Positions 26,595 through 35,802 of a DNA stretch of 37,755 nucleotides are shown here, one piece after another; positions within the stretch are counted from its first letter, which is position 1, and each line of letters starts with the position of its first letter. The notes below the pieces were generated by a model, which was given only the letters and a program-made list of their open reading frames with translations, made no database searches and had not been told where the DNA came from. This DNA is from a bacterium (lineage in GTDB: Bacteria > Verrucomicrobiota > Verrucomicrobiia > Limisphaerales > UBA8199): NCBI GenBank assembly GCA_021784555.1, contig JAJYHY010000038.1, forward strand, positions 1-37,755, in the 5' to 3' direction. Position numbers and translations under genes: made by a program.

Positions 26595-28094
26595 TCAGGG
26601 CCGTGAATGGCGCCTGGCGGACCGCGCGAACGAGGCGGCGGCATTCTCCCAGGCATCTGCTTTCTGAGGTGCGTAGGTTCTAACTTCGCTCGATTTGCGG
26701 ATGACCTGGCGCATTTCGGACAAGGACGCCAGTTCGCCGTCCGCCCGCGCCTGGCCGAGGAGATTACCCATGGCGGTTGCTTCTACCGGGCCCGCCATCA
26801 CGGTGCGCTGGCAGGCGTCAGCCGTGAACTGGTTAAGGATCTGGCTTTGCGAACCGCCTCCCACGATATGAATCACTTCGATGCGGCTGCCGGCCAACTC
26901 TTCGAGCCAGCCCAGCACCTGCCGGTATTTCAGCGCCAGGCTCTCGTAAGCGCAACGGACCAACTCGCCTTCGGTGCGCGGCGCCGGTTGGCCGGTCTCG
27001 CGACAGAGGGCTTGGATGGCCTTGGGCATGTCGGGCGGGTTGAGGAAGCGCGGATCGTCAGGATTGACGAGCGAGCGGAGGGGTTTGGCTTCGGCGGCGA
27101 CGCGGGCGAGTTGGGCGTAATCGTAGTGTTTGCCGTGCGCATCGAAGGCGCGCTTGCACTGCTGCACGAGCCAAAGGCCCATGATGTTCTTGAGCAGCCG
27201 ATAGGTGCCGTCGATGCCACCCTCGTTGGTAAGGTTTAATTCATGCGTCCGGTCCGTGAGCGAGGGCCGCGGGGTCTCGACGCCCATGAGCGACCAGGTG
27301 CCTGAACTCAGATAGGCCCAGGTGGTCTGGCCGGTGTTTGCGGCCGGCACACCGGCCACCGCCGAGGCGGTATCGTGCGAAGGGGGCGCAACGACCTTGA
27401 TATTGCCCGCGCCTATTCTGGCCGCGAGGCCCGGACGCAAGGTCCCAAGCTCGGTTCCGGGAGCCACGATGGGGGGAAAAATGCGGGAGGGAAGCCCCAG
27501 TTTCTTGAGCAGCGGCTTTGCCCAATCGCGGGTGAGCGTGTTCATGCATTGGCTGGTCGAGGCGATGGTGAACTCGGCCACGCGCGAGCCGCAGAGCGCC
27601 CAATGAATAAAGTCAGGCATGAACAGCAGACAGTCGGCAGAGTCGAGCAGTTCGGGCGTGTTCTGCTGGATGGCGAGCAACTGGAAGAGCGTGTTGAACT
27701 GCATGAACTGAAGGCCGGTCTGCTTGAAGATGGCGCCGGGCGGCACTTTCTTGAAGGCCTTGTCCATCATGCCGTTGGTGCGCGAGTCCCGGTAATGGCA
27801 AGGCTCTCCCAGCACTTCGTTGTGGCGGCTCAAAAGGACGAAATCGACGCCCCAGGTATCCGCGCCGACTGAGACAATCGATTTGCCAAATTGTGTGACC
27901 GCCAGCGCCAGCCCGGTCTGAATCTCGGACCAGAGGCCCATAAGGTCCCAGCGCAGTGTGTCCGCCAGGAGAACCGGTCCGTTTGGAAAGCGATGAATCT
28001 CCTGGAGCCGGAGAGTTTTGCCGTTCCATAAACCGGCCATGACGCGCCCGCTCTCGGCGCCGAGATCGATGGCGAGATAGACTTCTTGAGCCAT
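26595..28094 (-). CDS. rhaB: rhamnulokinase
   Basis: FGGY kinase: LAIDLGAESGRVMAGLWNGKTLRLQEIHRFPNGPV...DTWGVDFVLL...HDTASAVAGVPA...YLSSGTWSLMGVE...HIVGGGSQSQILNQFTADA. Confidence 0.95.
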   Translation of the reverse strand: MAQEVYLAIDLGAESGRVMAGLWNGKTLRLQEIHRFPNGPVLLADTLRWDLMGLWSEIQTGLALAVTQFGKSIVSVGADTWGVDFVLLSRHNEVLGEPCHYRDSRTNGMMDKAFKKVPPGAIFKQTGLQFMQFNTLFQLLAIQQNTPELLDSADCLLFMPDFIHWALCGSRVAEFTIASTSQCMNTLTRDWAKPLLKKLGLPSRIFPPIVAPGTELGTLRPGLAARIGAGNIKVVAPPSHDTASAVAGVPAANTGQTTWAYLSSGTWSLMGVETPRPSLTDRTHELNLTNEGGIDGTYRLLKNIMGLWLVQQCKRAFDAHGKHYDYAQLARVAAEAKPLRSLVNPDDPRFLNPPDMPKAIQALCRETGQPAPRTEGELVRCAYESLALKYRQVLGWLEELAGSRIEVIHIVGGGSQSQILNQFTADACQRTVMAGPVEATAMGNLLGQARADGELASLSEMRQVIRKSSEVRTYAPQKADAWENAAASFARSARRHSRP

Positions 28095-28100
28095 AGGCGA

Positions 28101-29267
28101 TTATTTGGCGGCCAGGTAATTGCCAAACCCGACGACAATTGTTGAGAAGACGAGGGTAAACAGGCCCAATCCCAGCAGCATTCTTGTGAACAGGCTTGAA
28201 CCTTTCCATTCCTTAAGAGCGATGCCCCAAAGTGAGCTAAAAATGATGATGCTGGCCATGTGGAGCGTCCAGCTTGAGAACTTATAGTTGCCCATCTGTG
28301 TCTCGCCCATGGTATAAAAGAAGAACTGGAAATACCAGGTTGTCCCCGCTAGAGCGGAGAAGAAATAGTTGTTGAGCATCGGCGCGCGCTCGACCGCCAC
28401 CGCATTGGCTACCATCGCCTGGACGGCGACCTCCTCGCCGGGGGCGTCGATCGCCGTTTCAAGGATGTTTTCCTCATCTCGCCGCGGCGCTCCGGAACGG
28501 ATTTCGGAGCTAAAATACTGGTAGCCAGTCCGGTTCTTGATGTTCAACAGCACGCACCAGATAAAATTCGAGGTAAATCCACCTAGCAGGACAATGCAGA
28601 GCTTGGGCAGTCCGGTCCAGAGCTCCTTCGTCCCGTGCTGCGCGGAAAGGACTGCCAGGGGCGAGGCGGCGTCCAGCCCATAAGAGAAGCAGGCGCTCAT
28701 GACCCCGGAAAACGTGGCGACCAGGATGCCCTTGAGAAAATTGAATTCTTTGATGGTGGCCTTCTTTTGCTCGTCGCTCATTTCCCGTTCCTTGGACATG
28801 CCCGCCATGCCCGCGACCGCGATGCCGAGCAGGCAGATCAGCACGCCTACCAGGATGACTTCGCCCGAAGTGGTACCCAGGACCTGTGAAACAAACTTGC
28901 CATGGAAAATCGGTGGCATCAGCGTGCCGAAGGCGGCGCAATAGCCCAGCGCCACCGCCATGCCTAACGACATCCCCAGATACCGCATCGTCAGCCCGAA
29001 AGTCAGCCCGCCCAGGCCCCACATTGCCCCCCAGAAATAGGCCCAAAACAGGCTGGATGCCGGCGCCGAGCCAATGACTTGCAGGAGGTCGTGGGTATTG
29101 ATCGAAGCGATGACCCAGGGGGCAATGATCCAGCTAAAAAACCCGCCCACCAGCCAGTACACCTCCCATGACCACTTCTTGACTCCCCGGAACGGCACGT
29201 AAAAGCTGCCCGAGGCCAATCCGCCAAGCCAATGGAAACAGACACCTAGAAAGGGGTTGGCATTCAT
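28101..29267 (-). CDS. rhaT: L-rhamnose/proton symporter
   Basis: NPFLGVCFHWLGGLASGSFYVPFRGVKKWSWEVYWLVGGFFSWIIAPW is RhaT-like; adjacent to rhaB and rhaA. Confidence 0.94.
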   Translation of the reverse strand: MNANPFLGVCFHWLGGLASGSFYVPFRGVKKWSWEVYWLVGGFFSWIIAPWVIASINTHDLLQVIGSAPASSLFWAYFWGAMWGLGGLTFGLTMRYLGMSLGMAVALGYCAAFGTLMPPIFHGKFVSQVLGTTSGEVILVGVLICLLGIAVAGMAGMSKEREMSDEQKKATIKEFNFLKGILVATFSGVMSACFSYGLDAASPLAVLSAQHGTKELWTGLPKLCIVLLGGFTSNFIWCVLLNIKNRTGYQYFSSEIRSGAPRRDEENILETAIDAPGEEVAVQAMVANAVAVERAPMLNNYFFSALAGTTWYFQFFFYTMGETQMGNYKFSSWTLHMASIIIFSSLWGIALKEWKGSSLFTRMLLGLGLFTLVFSTIVVGFGNYLAAK

Positions 29268-29413
29268 ACTCTATCGTATCAATAAACCGCGATTCATGGG
29301 TAACCAGACGTAAGGCCGCATTTCAGAGGTCAGAGGTCAGGGGTTAGATTTGAGATTTCAGATTCCAAGCCAAGCCGGTAGCCATCTGTTTCCGAGCGGC
29401 GGGCCAAACAGCC

Positions 29414-30703
29414 TCAGACTCTCCACGAGAGAACGGTTTCTTCATAACGCTTCGCCTCCGCCAGCCAGGTCTCGCCCGCCGGGACGCCCTTCTGCCCGCA
29501 GTAATAATCCCAGACAGCGCCGAAGGGGAGCGTCTTGGCGTCTTCCATGAGGGCCAGGCGCGAGGTGAAGTCGCCTTCAGCCTCGAATTGCTTGAGTTGC
29601 TCGATGGGTGCCACCAGCGCCAGCAGCAGCGCTCGGACCATGTTCCGAGCCCCGATGACCCAGGCGGCAACCCGGTTGATGCTCGCGTCGAAATAATCCA
29701 GCCCGATCCGTACCCGGTCGATGTAGCCGCCCCAGACGATTTCCTGGGCAATCGCCTGCAATTCGTCAGTGAGCGTGACCACGTGGTCGCTGTCCCAGCG
29801 CACACCGCGGCTGACGTGCAGCGCCATCTCCGGCAGGTAACAGAGCACCGAGGAGATTTTGTCCGCAATCCCTTCGGTCGGATGATAATGGCCCGCGTCC
29901 AGGGTCAGCAGGATCTTGCGTGAGACGGCGTACCCCAGGTAAAACTCGTGTGAGCCGGGAGTGTAGCTCTCCGCCCCGATGCCGAAAAGCTTTGGCTCGA
30001 CCGAGTCCACATTGTATTTGCGGTCGATGCGCTTCTTGAAGATGGCGTCCAACGATTCCAGCAATCGCTCCCGCGGCCCACGGCGGTCGGCGGGGGTATC
30101 TTTCGTGCCGTCCGGAATCCACAGATTGGTGAGGCAGGTTTTGCCAAGGGTCTTGCCGATGGCCGCGCCAATCTCGCGGCAGCGGATGCCGTGTTCGATC
30201 CAAAACTGGCGCGTGCCGGCATCACGGCTGGTGAGAGTCACGCCGCCAACAACCTTGGGATGGGCAAAATAGGTCTGGTTGAAATCCAATCCAATGCCGA
30301 GGGATTTGGCCCAGGCAATCCAATTCTTGAACTGGCCGGCGGTTAACTCGTCGCGCTCGACCTTCTTTCCATCCATTTCGGCGTAAGAGGCATGGAGATT
30401 GAAACGATGCCTGCCCGGAACCAAGCTCATAACCTGCTCGAAATCGGCCCGCAGTTCATAGGGGGTGCGGGCCTTGCCGGGATAATTGCCGGTGACGGCC
30501 AGTCCGCCGCCCAATGCCTGGCCGGCATTCTCAAACCCGCCCACGTCGTCCCCTTGCCAGCAGTGAATGGAGATGGAAATCCGCGCAAGCTGCTTGAGGG
30601 CCTTCTCCGTATCGACGCCGAGGGAGGCGTAACGTTCTTTGGCAAGCTGATAGGCGCGGTCGATGTTCCTGAATTTGATGGTCTTTAAGGTGCGGTTTGG
30701 CAT
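29414..30703 (-). CDS. rhaA: L-rhamnose isomerase
   Basis: AYQLAKERYASLGVDTEKALKQLARISISIHCWQGDDVGGFEN; start at Met 30703 rather than 30913. Confidence 0.93.
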   Translation of the reverse strand: MPNRTLKTIKFRNIDRAYQLAKERYASLGVDTEKALKQLARISISIHCWQGDDVGGFENAGQALGGGLAVTGNYPGKARTPYELRADFEQVMSLVPGRHRFNLHASYAEMDGKKVERDELTAGQFKNWIAWAKSLGIGLDFNQTYFAHPKVVGGVTLTSRDAGTRQFWIEHGIRCREIGAAIGKTLGKTCLTNLWIPDGTKDTPADRRGPRERLLESLDAIFKKRIDRKYNVDSVEPKLFGIGAESYTPGSHEFYLGYAVSRKILLTLDAGHYHPTEGIADKISSVLCYLPEMALHVSRGVRWDSDHVVTLTDELQAIAQEIVWGGYIDRVRIGLDYFDASINRVAAWVIGARNMVRALLLALVAPIEQLKQFEAEGDFTSRLALMEDAKTLPFGAVWDYYCGQKGVPAGETWLAEAKRYEETVLSWRV

Positions 30704-30931
30704 GATTCTCGAATCAAGTTTGCAACATTGTAAACTAGTGGACTGCTTGGCCGCAATGCGGAATCGACGCGGGAATGGCGCTTGAGGACGTGGCGGCGCG
30801 TTTGAAGCTTCCGCGGGCTTCGACAGGTTTCCGTCGGGGGCAATTGCTAAAGGAGGCCTGGTGGTGGTGCGAGTTGTCATAATGTTCATTTCTTTTCGGG
30901 ACCGGGGTTTCACCTCACGGCCCTCTATGAA

Positions 30932-30971
30932 GGGGGAGGTGTTACGCGGGGACGGATTTTGGCTTTTGGAA
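30932..30971. repeat. dispersed repeat family C, copy 1
   Basis: ggggaggtgttacgcggggacggattttggcttttggaag, similar to 37503..37542. Confidence 0.65.
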
Positions 30972-30994
30972 GTCGCTGGCAGGGAGAGGATTGC

Positions 30995-31150
30995 TCAATC
31001 ACGGTAAACATGTCCAACTCTGCCTATTGCAGTGTCCAGGGCGTTTTGTTTGACAAGCATGCGAAGACGCTCGTGCAAGATCCCGGTGACCGATTCGGGA
31101 GTGATACGGTTCCAGGTGGTGGCACTAACTTCTTTTCGGAGGCCTTCTAG
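30995..31150 (-). pseudogene. C-terminal coding remnant, family unknown
   Basis: Minus strand LEGLRKEVSATTWNRITPESVTGILHERLRMLVKQNALDTAIGRVGHVYRD*; open 51 codons with stop just upstream, no start at the left end. Confidence 0.4.
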
Positions 31151-31215
31151 CTATGTGTGGGACACTACACTAGCGGCCTGGCTCTTGCCGCCTTTTGCGC
31201 AAGCCGCTATTTGGA

Positions 31216-31986
31216 TCAGTCCTTCCGCCGTTTCGACTCCAGGTCTGCATCCTCGGCCGACAATAAGAGCTCCAGCATCCGGTTGTAGTGGTTCAGGAAG
31301 TCCTTCGTGATCTGGTAATGCTCGGTTTCCGTGTATTGAATCTGGGAGATGCCCTCCTCCGAAAACTGGTAGATGCGCGCGTTTGGATAGGCCAGCAGGA
31401 TTGGCGAATGCGTGGCGATGACAAGCTGCGACTGGTGGTAAACCAGGCGGTGCATCAACGTGAGGACGCTCAACTGCCTCTGGGGCGACAAGGCCGCCTC
31501 CGGTTCGTCCAGCAGGTAAACGCCATCGCCCTGGAAGCGGTGTTGGAGCAAAGCGAGAAAAGCTTCCCCATGGGATTGGCCGTGCAGGGACTTGCCGCCG
31601 TAAGCTCGTTCGACTCCCAAGCGGTCGATCTCCGTAGCGACATTGTAGAAGCTCTCCGCCCGCAAGAAAAAACCGTCGCTAGGGTGCAACACACCGCGCT
31701 CCAGCCGGATAAAATCGTGCAGGTCGGAATGGGTGTCTTCGGTCGAAAAGTTAAAGTTCTTGCTCCCGCCCTCGGCGTTGAACCCGTATTTGGTGGCAAT
31801 CGCCTCCAGCAGGGTGGATTTGCCGGTGCCGTTTTCCCCGATAAAGAAGGTCACCGCCGGGTCGAATTCCAGCCGTTCCAGGTGCCTGACAGCCGGGATG
31901 CGGAACGGGTACGCGTCAAAGTTCGGAACTGCGTCCCTTTCCAGCCGAATCGCCTGGAGGAAGGTTTTCTTGATTATCGGTCCCAT
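31216..31986 (-). CDS. AAA family ATPase
   Basis: FFIGENGTGKSTLLEAIATKYGFN Walker A; GVYLLDEPEAALSPQRQL Walker B/signature; VIATHSPILLAYPNARIYQ. Confidence 0.92.
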   Translation of the reverse strand: MGPIIKKTFLQAIRLERDAVPNFDAYPFRIPAVRHLERLEFDPAVTFFIGENGTGKSTLLEAIATKYGFNAEGGSKNFNFSTEDTHSDLHDFIRLERGVLHPSDGFFLRAESFYNVATEIDRLGVERAYGGKSLHGQSHGEAFLALLQHRFQGDGVYLLDEPEAALSPQRQLSVLTLMHRLVYHQSQLVIATHSPILLAYPNARIYQFSEEGISQIQYTETEHYQITKDFLNHYNRMLELLLSAEDADLESKRRKD

Positions 31987-32173
31987 CGATCTGCCATGTG
32001 TTCGAGCGAGGCGCAGCCTCAGACCATCACTTCAATGGCAATGGCAACCACGGAATACACGGAATACACGGAAAGGGCAAAGCCTATCTGGGCGTGGTTC
32101 GGCAGTTGGCGCTTGGATTCACATCCCGTTTTGCCCTGTAACAAACCCGCGCGTTTCAGTAATATGAACCGGT

Positions 32174-32932
32174 ATGCCGGCTACTGAATCGGGCAACCAC
32201 ATCGCGCACCACACGCCTGGGCGCCTCTTTTTGACCACGCATTGGTCGGTCATCCTTGCCGCCAAGGACAGGGCTTCGCCTGACGGCGCCCAGGCACTGG
32301 AAATCCTCTGCCAAACCTACTGGTATCCGGTCTATGCGCTCATCCGCGGTTCGGGACATTCGCCGGAGGATGCCGAAGACCTGACGCAAGGCTTCTTCGC
32401 CCGGCTTCTGGCCAAGGACTTCCTGAAAGTGGTGGAGCCGGAAAGAGGCCGCTTTCGCAGCTTCCTAAGAATGGCGGTCAAGCGGTTTCTAGCCCACGAA
32501 TGGCAGCGGGCCCGCGCGGACAAGCGCGGTGGTGGGCGGGCACCCCTCAACTTCGACATGCGCCTGGCCGAAGACTCCTTTCAAACCGAAGCCGCCGACT
32601 CGCTCGGCCCCGACGAACTATACGACCGGCGTTGGGCTCTCGCCCTGCTCGCCGAGGCCACCGCCCGGCTCGAACGCGAATACGCCCGCGCCGGAAAGCT
32701 CAACCAATTGAACCAGCTCAAGCCGCACCTGACCGCCGACCGGGGAGAGATTCCGTACCCGGGAATTGCCTCGGCGCTGCACACCACCGAGGGAGCGGCG
32801 CGCGTGGCGGTGCATCGGCTGCGCAAACGCTTCCGCGAGCTGTTCCGTGAGACCGTGGCCGAGACGGTCGCCACGCCTGCGGAAGTCGAACCGGAACTGC
32901 GCTATGTCCTGAGCATTCTGGCCCGGGGGTGA
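32174..32932 (+). CDS. ECF-type RNA polymerase sigma factor
   Basis: TTHWSVILAAKD...AEDLTQGFFARLLAKDFLKVVEPERGRFRSFLRMAVKRFLAHEW; C-terminal YPGIASALHTTEGAARVAVHRLRKRFRELFR. Confidence 0.88.
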   Translation: MPATESGNHIAHHTPGRLFLTTHWSVILAAKDRASPDGAQALEILCQTYWYPVYALIRGSGHSPEDAEDLTQGFFARLLAKDFLKVVEPERGRFRSFLRMAVKRFLAHEWQRARADKRGGGRAPLNFDMRLAEDSFQTEAADSLGPDELYDRRWALALLAEATARLEREYARAGKLNQLNQLKPHLTADRGEIPYPGIASALHTTEGAARVAVHRLRKRFRELFRETVAETVATPAEVEPELRYVLSILARG

Positions 32933-33000
32933 AGTCTGGTCGTGGGCCCGTCACCGCCATCAAGTTCTTGCTCTGGCGCTTGTTCCCAATCTTCGAGGCG

Positions 33001-33039
33001 AGCAAGAGCAGGAGCAGGAGCATGAACAAGAGCAGGAGC
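33001..33039. repeat. imperfect 6-bp tandem repeat (AGCARG/AGCATG/AACAAG)
   Basis: agcaagagcaggagcaggagcatgaacaagagcaggagc. Confidence 0.7.
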
Positions 33040-33189
33040 GTGACACGCGCTCAAAGTCATTCAAACGTAATGGCAGTGGCGCGCCCACCTCCCCAGGCAG
33101 CACTTCCATTCGAGATTGAACCTAAAGAGGCAAGGCCGTGCAGCGCCAGTATCTGTAACAACTCGGTCCCAATTCGTATTTAGAGGGTG

Positions 33190-35373
33190 ATGAACGAGCC
33201 TAACATCGCCAAATGTCCCCGGTGCGGCCGGGAAATGCCTCCGGGCGCAGCCGTTCAGCTCTGCCCCCGTTGCGCGGCCGCGTTTCTCCAGGCCACGCAG
33301 ACCGAAATGTCCGGCGCAACCGAGCCCAAACGAACATTTACTCCTCCCTCCGCCGCCGACCTAGCCCCGGCGTTTCCCGAACTGGAAATCCTGGAACTGC
33401 TCGGCTCCGGTGGGATGGGCGCGGTCTATAAGGCCAGGCAGAAGGACCTCGACCGAATCGTGGCGTTGAAGGTCCTGCCGCCGGGCATTGGCCAGGACCC
33501 AGCCTTCGCCGATCGGTTTGCGCGGGAAGCCAAGGCCCTGGCAAAGCTCAACCATCCGGGTATTGTAACAATCTATCAGTTCGGCCAAGCCGCCGGCGTC
33601 CCCTGCGCCAGTTCCCGCGCCGAGGCCTCAACCATCGGCCCTCAGCCCCCAATGACCGGACCTCAACCCGCGGGCGTCAGCCCGGTGCCGGCGCCCTATT
33701 ACTTTCTGATGGAGTTCGTGGACGGTGTGACCTTGCGCCAACTCCTGGAGCGAGGGCGCATCTCGCCGCGCGAGGCCCTGGCCATCGTCCCGCAAATTTG
33801 CGATGCGCTCCAATACGCCCACGACCAGGGCATCGTCCATCGCGACATCAAGCCGGAAAACATCCTCCTGGACCGGCGCGGGCGGGTCAAGGTCGCCGAT
33901 TTCGGCCTGGCGAAAATTGTGGGTGGGGCGGAGGCGATTCCCTCCGTCGCTGCCTCGCCCGCTGGGAGCGCGCAGCCTGAAGGCGCCGCCCAGTCCTCTC
34001 CCCTGGCCGAAGCTCTCACCCGCGCGGGCAAGGTTATGGGCACTCCAACCTATATGGCCCCCGAACAAGCGGAGAGGCCCGACGAAGTGGACCATCGCGC
34101 CGATATTTACGCCCTGGGCATAGTCTTTTACCAAATGCTCACCGGTGAGGCGCCCCGCGCGCCTTTGGAGCCGCCGTCGAAAAAAGTTCATATCGACGTG
34201 CGCCTGGATGAGGTCGTCCTGCGCGCCTTGGAGCATGAGCCGGCCCGCCGCTACCAACAGGCCAGCCAACTCAGGACGGCCGTCGAAACCGTGGCCGCGA
34301 CCTCCACAACCGCCGGGCCGGAGCCGGCAGCGCAGACAGCGCAACGCCAAGCCCCACCGCAAGCGCCAGGACTTACGGAGATCGCCGGCCAGAGCCGGCC
34401 AATTAGCTTGAATCGGCTTCTGATGGCCGGCTCGGTTTTCATGGCGGTTTTTCTCCTGGTGTTTTTGGTGGCGTTTGCGGGCCGCGCAAATGGCGGAGCA
34501 CTGCTGGTCTGTATTGGGCTCGCCCTCCTGGCCGGAGCCTTCGCGGCGGCTATTCCCTATTCGGGCCCGCGTCAGGCAGCGGTCGCGGCTCGCAGTTTTC
34601 TTAGCGGACTGTCAATCGCGCTCGTCTCCTGGCTGCCTGTGGCCTTCGCCATGACCGGGGCGCCCGTGCTGATCGCTGTGGGCGTCGGAATCCTGGCACT
34701 GGTCCTTCTGGCTCTGATCTTCAAGAAATCCCGCGCCCCTATTTCCTTTCTCCGAACGTTCGCCATGGTGTTCTTCGCGCTGTTCGGGATCAGCGCTTTC
34801 ATCACGCTTCTACAGCCGGAAAGCTTCCTCAGCACCGCAACGATCAGAATTACGCGCGAGGACGCCGGTCCCTCCTCCCCATCCCGTGGGGTATCTGTGG
34901 GCGGGTATGATCCCTACCTAATGCAAACCGAGATGCAGATCATCGATTCGGATGCCGTTCTGGGCCAAGTGGTCCGGACTCTCGGCCTTGCTCAAAAATG
35001 GGGCCGGCGCTACCGTCCCGGACAGACGCTCACACCCGACGAGGCCGTCCCCATGCTCAGAGGGCTGCTTGACGTGCGCCCGGTGCGCATGACCAGCCTG
35101 CTGGCTGTTGAGGTTTTCGATCAACAACCGGACGAGGCCGCCCAGATAGCGGACGAAGTCGCTGAGGTTTACCGGCGACGGTATGAGAATGCTCAAGCGG
35201 AGAGAAACGGTCCTGTCCGTCTGCATGTCGAGATCATTGAACACGCCGAGCCTGGCTTGGCGCCAGTGCGGCCCAACAAGCTGCTCAACTTGACCCTCGG
35301 CGCACTGGCGGGGCTGGTCCTGGCTTTGGCCGGCGGCGCGGGTAGAGCGGTTTACAGGCCACGCGGGGGGTAA
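33190..35373 (+). CDS. Hanks-type Ser/Thr protein kinase fused to membrane segments and Wzz-like C-terminal region
   Basis: LGSGGMGAVYKARQKDLDRIVALKVL, GIVHRDIKPENILLDRRGRVKVADFGLAK, GTPTYMAPEQ; C-terminal FLSTATIRITRED...YDPYLMQTEMQIIDSDAVLGQVVRTLGL...ALLDVRPVRMTSLLAVEVFDQQPDEAAQIADEVAEVYR...APVRPNKLLNLTLGALAGLVLALAGG. Confidence 0.92.
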   Translation: MNEPNIAKCPRCGREMPPGAAVQLCPRCAAAFLQATQTEMSGATEPKRTFTPPSAADLAPAFPELEILELLGSGGMGAVYKARQKDLDRIVALKVLPPGIGQDPAFADRFAREAKALAKLNHPGIVTIYQFGQAAGVPCASSRAEASTIGPQPPMTGPQPAGVSPVPAPYYFLMEFVDGVTLRQLLERGRISPREALAIVPQICDALQYAHDQGIVHRDIKPENILLDRRGRVKVADFGLAKIVGGAEAIPSVAASPAGSAQPEGAAQSSPLAEALTRAGKVMGTPTYMAPEQAERPDEVDHRADIYALGIVFYQMLTGEAPRAPLEPPSKKVHIDVRLDEVVLRALEHEPARRYQQASQLRTAVETVAATSTTAGPEPAAQTAQRQAPPQAPGLTEIAGQSRPISLNRLLMAGSVFMAVFLLVFLVAFAGRANGGALLVCIGLALLAGAFAAAIPYSGPRQAAVAARSFLSGLSIALVSWLPVAFAMTGAPVLIAVGVGILALVLLALIFKKSRAPISFLRTFAMVFFALFGISAFITLLQPESFLSTATIRITREDAGPSSPSRGVSVGGYDPYLMQTEMQIIDSDAVLGQVVRTLGLAQKWGRRYRPGQTLTPDEAVPMLRGLLDVRPVRMTSLLAVEVFDQQPDEAAQIADEVAEVYRRRYENAQAERNGPVRLHVEIIEHAEPGLAPVRPNKLLNLTLGALAGLVLALAGGAGRAVYRPRGG

Positions 35374-35428
35374 ACGCGCTCCATAAAAAGAGGAGGCGCA
35401 CAAACGCCCCTGGTCGGCGACCAGCGTA

Positions 35429-35698
35429 ATGAGGGACTTAACGATTTTGACTTCTCCCGATTGTGAGGAATCCACCCGCATTTGGAAAAGGCTGGGCGAT
35501 TATGCCAACCGCGTGCTGGCTCTGATGAGCATCCTCAAGGGCCGCAATCCTCAGTGGGGCACAGGGGAGCTCTACGATCTCGCTTTAGACTACAAGGCTG
35601 CCGCGGACAAACGCTATCAGGCCGATCTCGAGGCGACCCTATGTCAGAAGACCCCGCTCCCCGAAGGACTGTTACCCCCGCTGACATCATTTGCTTAG
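35429..35698 (+). CDS. hypothetical small protein
   Basis: MRDLTILTSPDCEESTRIWKRLGDYANRVLALMSILKGRNPQWGTGELYDLALDYKAAADKRYQADLEATL... Confidence 0.4.
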   Translation: MRDLTILTSPDCEESTRIWKRLGDYANRVLALMSILKGRNPQWGTGELYDLALDYKAAADKRYQADLEATLCQKTPLPEGLLPPLTSFA

Positions 35699-35802
35699 CT
35701 GAACTCCTCGACCGGTTCGTCAGCGCTGATGATCCAGAACCGGGTCTCCATTCAAAGCCATTTCGTAATTCCCTTTTTGCGCCGGCGAATCAGCCGCTGG
35801 CG

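Noticed and set aside
30704-30913. 70-aa N-terminal extension of rhaA in the ORF track
   Set aside because: Low-complexity and not isomerase-like; the family N-terminus fits the Met at 30703.
32048-32076. acggaatac tandem repeat (about 2.5 units)
   Set aside because: Too short for a confident functional call; a simple intergenic repeat.
31288-32187. Plus-strand ORF of 299 aa
   Set aside because: Antisense to the AAA ATPase, which has Walker A and B motifs.
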